From Chloroflexota bacterium (GTDB taxonomy: Bacteria > Chloroflexota > Anaerolineae > Anaerolineales > UBA11858), in the NCBI GenBank assembly GCA_030666985.1, contig DAOUWT010000120.1, forward strand, positions 1-7,422: a stretch of DNA of 7,422 nt, in the 5' to 3' direction. Below are positions 4,551 to 7,422 of this stretch, one piece after another (position 1 is the stretch's first letter; every line of letters begins with the position of its first letter). The notes below the pieces were generated by a model. That model was not told where the DNA came from, made no database searches, and was given only the letters and a program-made list of their open reading frames with translations. The translations under genes were made by a program, and so were the position numbers.

Positions 4551-5774
4551 TCAACCTCCAAAAACATTTCCAAAACCACCAAAATCCACGTCCTCAGCCT
4601 GGAGGTAGATTTTGAAATCCATCAAACAAGCATGGAGGGCTTCTTTCATGGCTGGGTTCGGTTTTACACCTTCTTCCCACCACCAGTTTTGAATTGCTAG
4701 GGCCTTATTCTCCTTGTCAAAGATCGGCTGGAATCGGGCCACAAAGCGGTCGCCGTAAATGACGGGGAGGACGTAATACCCGTATTCCCGCTTTTCCTTG
4801 GGCTTGTACACTTCCCAGACGTACTCGAAATCAAATATCCAGCCCAGGGATTTCCGATCCCACAGCAAGTTATCCAAGGGAGCGAGGATAGCCGCCTCTT
4901 GGGGCCGTGACGCTGGCCCTGCGGCCTGCTCTAGCGTGAGAAGGTCTCCCGCGTGGATGAAGAAGGTGTGTTGGGGGATTTCCTTGACGCGCACTGCCCG
5001 CAGGTCGCCGCGTTCCACGAGTGTGGCCAATATTTCCCGGCGTCGGCGGCTTTTCACGCCCAGAATCCCCAGCCAATGCTCCTTAGAGTTGGGGTGCGCC
5101 AGCCCCAGCCCCCGCACCCGCCGGGCGACGTGCCAGGCCTGGTACGCCTCCAGGACTGCGTGAGGGTTGGGAGCGTTCAACACGTCCGCCGGGAGCAGGT
5201 TTTCGATGAGGTCAAAGTAGCGCCGGTTCCTGACGCGGTGATGGATGCCCAGTTTTCCCATCACATAGAGGCTTTCCAGGGCGGCTCTGGCTTTGCTAGT
5301 TGGCCCCCAGTGCCAGTTAGTTTTTTCCTGGTTCTTGAAATCCAGGGAAGAAAGAGACCCCCGACTTTTTATCTGTTCTATGACATGAGGCGCGGTTTCT
5401 CTGGCGATTTCGGAATCTCCGTAGCGATCCTTGCGGTGAGCACGCAAATAGGCGAAATAGGGCCAATCCTCCACGGGGTAGATGGAGGCTACTTTATCAA
5501 ATCCATCTACCAAAAGACGGTCTTCGTAAAGGAGTTCGTTGAGCATGGCGGGGCGGTAATCTTTCACCCGTGATTGCAGCACCAGGTCTGGGTTGCGGCC
5601 CACAACGTTGATGGGGTCAAATTGGATACAGCCCACATGCCGGATGTAGCGCAGAACGCCCTCTTTGCCCATGAGCTGGCGCGGCGGCCACAGATGATGG
5701 TGAGCGAGCACAAATCGCCGCGCGGTCTGTTTCGTGATCGTAATCGTCGGGTCGGGGAGCGGGGGACGAGCCAT
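4551..5774 (-). CDS. ycaQ: YcaQ/AlkZ-family winged-helix DNA glycosylase
   Basis: A 407-residue protein of the HTH_42 (formerly DUF1006) family, close in length to E. coli YcaQ (about 410). Characterised members remove alkylated bases and unhook interstrand DNA crosslinks. Signatures are IRHVGCIQFDPINVVGRNPD (44-63), which contains the glutamine-hydrophobic-aspartate motif Gln51-Phe52-Asp53 of the YcaQ branch, and the C-terminal block APLDNLLWDRK (298-308), then IFDFEY (313-318) and YGYYVLPVIYGDR (331-343). The E. coli segment EYWAHEACFMP, as I recall it, corresponds to VDGFDKVASIYP (89-100) here, so this is a divergent branch. The C-terminus is a Gly/Phe-rich tail (398-407). ATG5774 has AGGAG nine bases upstream. 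It is divergent from the ATPase gene at 5916, with a 141-bp shared control region. A specific lesion substrate cannot be assigned. Confidence 0.87.
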   Translation of the reverse strand: MARPPLPDPTITITKQTARRFVLAHHHLWPPRQLMGKEGVLRYIRHVGCIQFDPINVVGRNPDLVLQSRVKDYRPAMLNELLYEDRLLVDGFDKVASIYPVEDWPYFAYLRAHRKDRYGDSEIARETAPHVIEQIKSRGSLSSLDFKNQEKTNWHWGPTSKARAALESLYVMGKLGIHHRVRNRRYFDLIENLLPADVLNAPNPHAVLEAYQAWHVARRVRGLGLAHPNSKEHWLGILGVKSRRRREILATLVERGDLRAVRVKEIPQHTFFIHAGDLLTLEQAAGPASRPQEAAILAPLDNLLWDRKSLGWIFDFEYVWEVYKPKEKREYGYYVLPVIYGDRFVARFQPIFDKENKALAIQNWWWEEGVKPNPAMKEALHACLMDFKIYLQAEDVDFGGFGNVFGG

Positions 5775-5783
5775 AATAAATTG

Positions 5784-5788
5784 CTCCT
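5784..5788 (-). promoter_or_regulatory. Ribosome binding site of the ycaQ-like gene
   Basis: AGGAG on the minus strand, with 9 bases to ATG5774. It fixes the start codon. Confidence 0.75.
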
Positions 5789-5847
5789 AGTTGTTGCGTA
5801 TAGTCAATATCTGCGGCTTCGTGAGCTTTGAGACGGAAAACATTTCT

Positions 5848-5853
5848 ATCATA
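5848..5853 (-). promoter_or_regulatory. Weak candidate -10 box for the ycaQ-like gene
   Basis: TATGAT on the minus strand is one base off the consensus. No good -35 lies 16-18 bp upstream; the best position falls within the left arm of the inverted repeat at 5870-5898. If real, the transcript would start near 5841 with a leader of about 67 nt. Confidence 0.25.
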
Positions 5854-5869
5854 ATGAGAACAATTCCCA

Positions 5870-5898
5870 AAAAGTTTTCATTGACAGTGAAGACTTTT
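5870..5898. promoter_or_regulatory. Inverted repeat over the -35 box, candidate operator
   Basis: AAAAGTTTTCA (5870-5880) and TGAAGACTTTT (5888-5898) are inverted copies with 10 of 11 positions matching. The 7-bp centre contains the TTGACA -35 hexamer (5881-5886) of the ATPase promoter. A dimeric regulator bound here would block RNA polymerase. The same arms reach toward the weak candidate promoter of the divergent glycosylase gene. The geometry is visible; the regulator is unknown. Confidence 0.6.
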
Positions 5899-5909
5899 CA
5901 AGGTATACT
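5881..5909 (+). promoter_or_regulatory. Near-consensus sigma-70 promoter of the ATPase gene
   Basis: TTGACA (5881-5886), a spacer of exactly 17 bp, then TATACT (5904-5909). The usual distance from the -10 box places the transcription start about 7 bases on, at A5916, which is the first base of the ATG. Use of ATG5916 would therefore be leaderless. Confidence 0.82.
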
Positions 5910-5915
5910 TCTGTT

Positions 5916-7223
5916 ATGGATACTATACAATCAACTAAAATCACTCAAGAATTATTAATTTCTATTCTCAAGGAACAACAAGAGGCTTTTATGCTCCAAG
6001 ACAGGGGATTGGAGAGACAGGTCTTATGCGAAGTAAAAAACGTGATAGATTCTCCTCTGATTTTGATCATAACTGGGTTAAGGAGAGTTGGTAAATCAAC
6101 TTTATTATCCCAAATAGCAAATAAATACCTTGAGAATAATTATTATTTTGTGAATTTCGAAGACGAGAGATTGATCAATTTCACCGTTGACAACTTTGAC
6201 CTTTTATACGAGACACTTATTAGCTTGTTTGGTGAAAAGACTTTTTTTCTATTTGATGAAATTCAAAATGTACCTGAGTGGGAGCGATTTGTACGTCGCT
6301 TACATGACCAAGGATATAAATTCATCATCACGGGGTCTAATGCTTCTTTGTTGAGCCAAGAACTGGGCACAAGATTGACTGGTAGGTCAATTCGAATTGA
6401 CCTATTCCCTTTTTCGTTTGCAGAATATTTGGACTTCAAAAAGGTGGGGGTTGTTGAGACGAGCGCGTTAACCACCAAAGAAAAAGGTATACTGCTGAAA
6501 TTAACCACGGAGTACATTAGGGCCGGAGGTATTCCCGACGCTTTAAAGTACCCTCAGTTGCCCATACACAATACCCTTTATGACGATGTTCTATATCGCG
6601 ATATTGTGGCTCGTTACAGAATTGCAAATGTTAAAAGTCTAAAGGAGTTAGCTTTTTATTTAATCAGCAATATAACGACACAAATATCTTATAATAGATT
6701 AAAAGGATCGCTCAAGTTGGGCAGCATCAATACAGTCAAGAAATATATTGATTATCTAGAGAATAGTTGGCTGTTTTTCGTAATCAACAAATATGCCTAT
6801 TCTGTGAAAGAGCAACAGATTGCTGCCAAAAAAATATACAGCATTGACACTGGCCTTATAAAATCTGTTGGCTTTTCATTTTCAGAAAACCAGGGTAGGT
6901 TGTTGGAAAACCTGGTCTTTTTAGAACTGCGCCGGAAAACACAAGATATCTATTATTACAAAACAGCAAACAATCATGAAGTTGACTTTTTCCTTCCAAA
7001 AGATAACGTTGCCATTCAGGTTGCCCAACACCTTGACCATGGATCAACCAGAGAACGCGAACTAAGATCGTTGATCGAATTGTCAGCGGAGCAAGAAAAC
7101 CGGCCGCAACTATATATCATTACTTTACGGGATAAAGAAACTATAAAAGTGGGAGATGTAGAAGTTGAAGTTATCCCTTTATATGAGTGGCTATTGAAGG
7201 ATTGGTATGTTGGGGAGTGGTGA
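5916..7223 (+). CDS. AAA_14/DUF4143 family ATPase
   Basis: A 435-residue ATPase of the AAA_14 plus DUF4143 type, common, mobile and largely uncharacterised in bacteria and archaea. Walker A is GLRRVGKST (54-62, Lys60), and Walker B is FFLFDEIQ (110-117, Asp114-Glu115). ITGSNASLL (138-146) and TRLTGRS (152-158) fit the sensor and arginine region. LFPFSFAEYL (163-172) is a family hallmark. The C-terminal half is DUF4143, with a helical winged-helix-like part (240-300) and a PD-(D/E)xK-like fold: Glu331 in GRLLENLVF, Asp357 in HEVDFF, then AIQVAQ where E-x-K would be expected (Gln368, Ala370). Nuclease activity is therefore doubtful. ATG5916 coincides with the predicted transcription start. An alternative ATG5991 (Met26) has AGAGG five bases upstream. 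The gene is AT-rich and stands alone. Confidence 0.88.
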   Translation: MDTIQSTKITQELLISILKEQQEAFMLQDRGLERQVLCEVKNVIDSPLILIITGLRRVGKSTLLSQIANKYLENNYYFVNFEDERLINFTVDNFDLLYETLISLFGEKTFFLFDEIQNVPEWERFVRRLHDQGYKFIITGSNASLLSQELGTRLTGRSIRIDLFPFSFAEYLDFKKVGVVETSALTTKEKGILLKLTTEYIRAGGIPDALKYPQLPIHNTLYDDVLYRDIVARYRIANVKSLKELAFYLISNITTQISYNRLKGSLKLGSINTVKKYIDYLENSWLFFVINKYAYSVKEQQIAAKKIYSIDTGLIKSVGFSFSENQGRLLENLVFLELRRKTQDIYYYKTANNHEVDFFLPKDNVAIQVAQHLDHGSTRERELRSLIELSAEQENRPQLYIITLRDKETIKVGDVEVEVIPLYEWLLKDWYVGEW

Positions 7224-7249
7224 TATTGGTAAATTGGGACGAGGTCTCT

Positions 7250-7261
7250 TGGCAATTGCCA
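7250..7261. repeat. 12-bp perfect palindrome after the ATPase gene
   Basis: TGGCAATTGCCA, 26 bp after the stop codon. It has no loop and no T run follows, so it is more like a protein site or chance than a terminator. Confidence 0.4.
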
Positions 7262-7284
7262 GGGTCTTCACGAGCCTATAAACA

Positions 7285-7305
7285 CACTCGCCACTGCTCA
7301 CTCAA
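7285..7305. repeat. Three degenerate heptads, possible decayed array
   Basis: CACTCGC, CACTGCT and CACTCAA follow in one 7-bp register. The 10-mer ACTGCTCACT within it also occurs at 1680-1689 in the array upstream of the transporter gene. This may be a short or eroded member of the same family. Confidence 0.35.
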
Positions 7306-7330
7306 CGTCATTAAGTTAGTGGAACTGAGC

Positions 7331-7422
7331 ATGTCATTTCGACAAGGTTTCGGCGTTTGCCGCCGAATAACGAGGAGAAATCTTGGTTTCAGTCTACCAT
7401 TCACTTACACCGGAAAGATTTC
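7331..7422. repeat. Dispersed intergenic repeat, running off the right edge
   Basis: A stretch beginning GTCATTTCGAC (7333-7343) and ending GAGGAGAAATCTT (7372-7384) resembles a repeat family I recall as common in intergenic DNA of several phyla. Inside it, TTCGGCG (7349-7355) and CGCCGAA (7361-7367) form a perfect stem with a 5-base loop. The end sequence GAAATCTT (7377-7384) recurs inverted as AAGATTTC (7415-7422) at the window edge, as if an oppositely oriented copy starts there. No gene is visible in 7224-7422. Confidence 0.5.

Noticed and set aside
4953..5573. 206-codon plus-strand frame antisense to the glycosylase gene
   Set aside because: The minus-strand frame has clear YcaQ-family motifs over the same DNA. 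The antisense frame is a by-product of GC-rich codon use.
7250..7261. Terminator of the ATPase gene at the TGGCAATTGCCA palindrome
   Set aside because: A loopless palindrome without a following T run does not fit an intrinsic terminator; kept only as a repeat.

Overview
This window looks like a chromosomal segment of an environmental bacterium, probably Chloroflexota (Anaerolineae-like). That guess rests on style rather than on a marker gene: a fairly GC-rich folate gene pair, short heptanucleotide tandem arrays in the intergenic spaces, small palindromic repeats, and a mosaic of GC-rich and AT-rich genes. A cyanobacterial or other origin cannot be excluded from sequence alone.

Layout. Positions 1-98 are a degenerate 7-bp tandem array that runs exactly up to the ATG of pabA (99-659), the glutaminase subunit of aminodeoxychorismate synthase. 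An 84-bp gap with two near-identical palindromes leads to pabC (744-1580), the PLP-dependent aminodeoxychorismate lyase. Together they make p-aminobenzoate for folate; pabB is not in the window and may lie upstream. A gap with hairpins and a second heptad array precedes a 12-helix MFS transporter (1747-3051), which ends at a clear intrinsic terminator (3057-3088). Positions 3089-3534 hold no intact gene, only a 45-codon gene remnant and a diverged direct repeat. An AT-rich minus-strand gene (4053-3535) encodes a small membrane-anchored DUF4760-like protein. Positions 4054-4550 carry only inverted repeats. A minus-strand gene (5774-4551) encodes a YcaQ/AlkZ-type winged-helix DNA glycosylase. 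Divergent from it, an AT-rich plus-strand gene (5916-7223) encodes an AAA_14/DUF4143 ATPase. The right edge (7224-7422) holds dispersed-repeat-like sequence.

How the parts relate. Only pabA and pabC form an evident pathway pair. The transporter is a separate unit. The AT-rich genes look like later arrivals between older GC-rich ones. No complete multi-gene defence or biosynthetic system is evident. The strongest unexplained signals are regulatory. One is an 11-bp-arm inverted repeat centred on the -35 box of a near-consensus promoter, whose predicted start site falls on the ATPase ATG. Another is the twin palindromes 40 bp apart between pabA and pabC. The third is the two heptad arrays, one ending flush at a start codon and the other running into a Shine-Dalgarno sequence.
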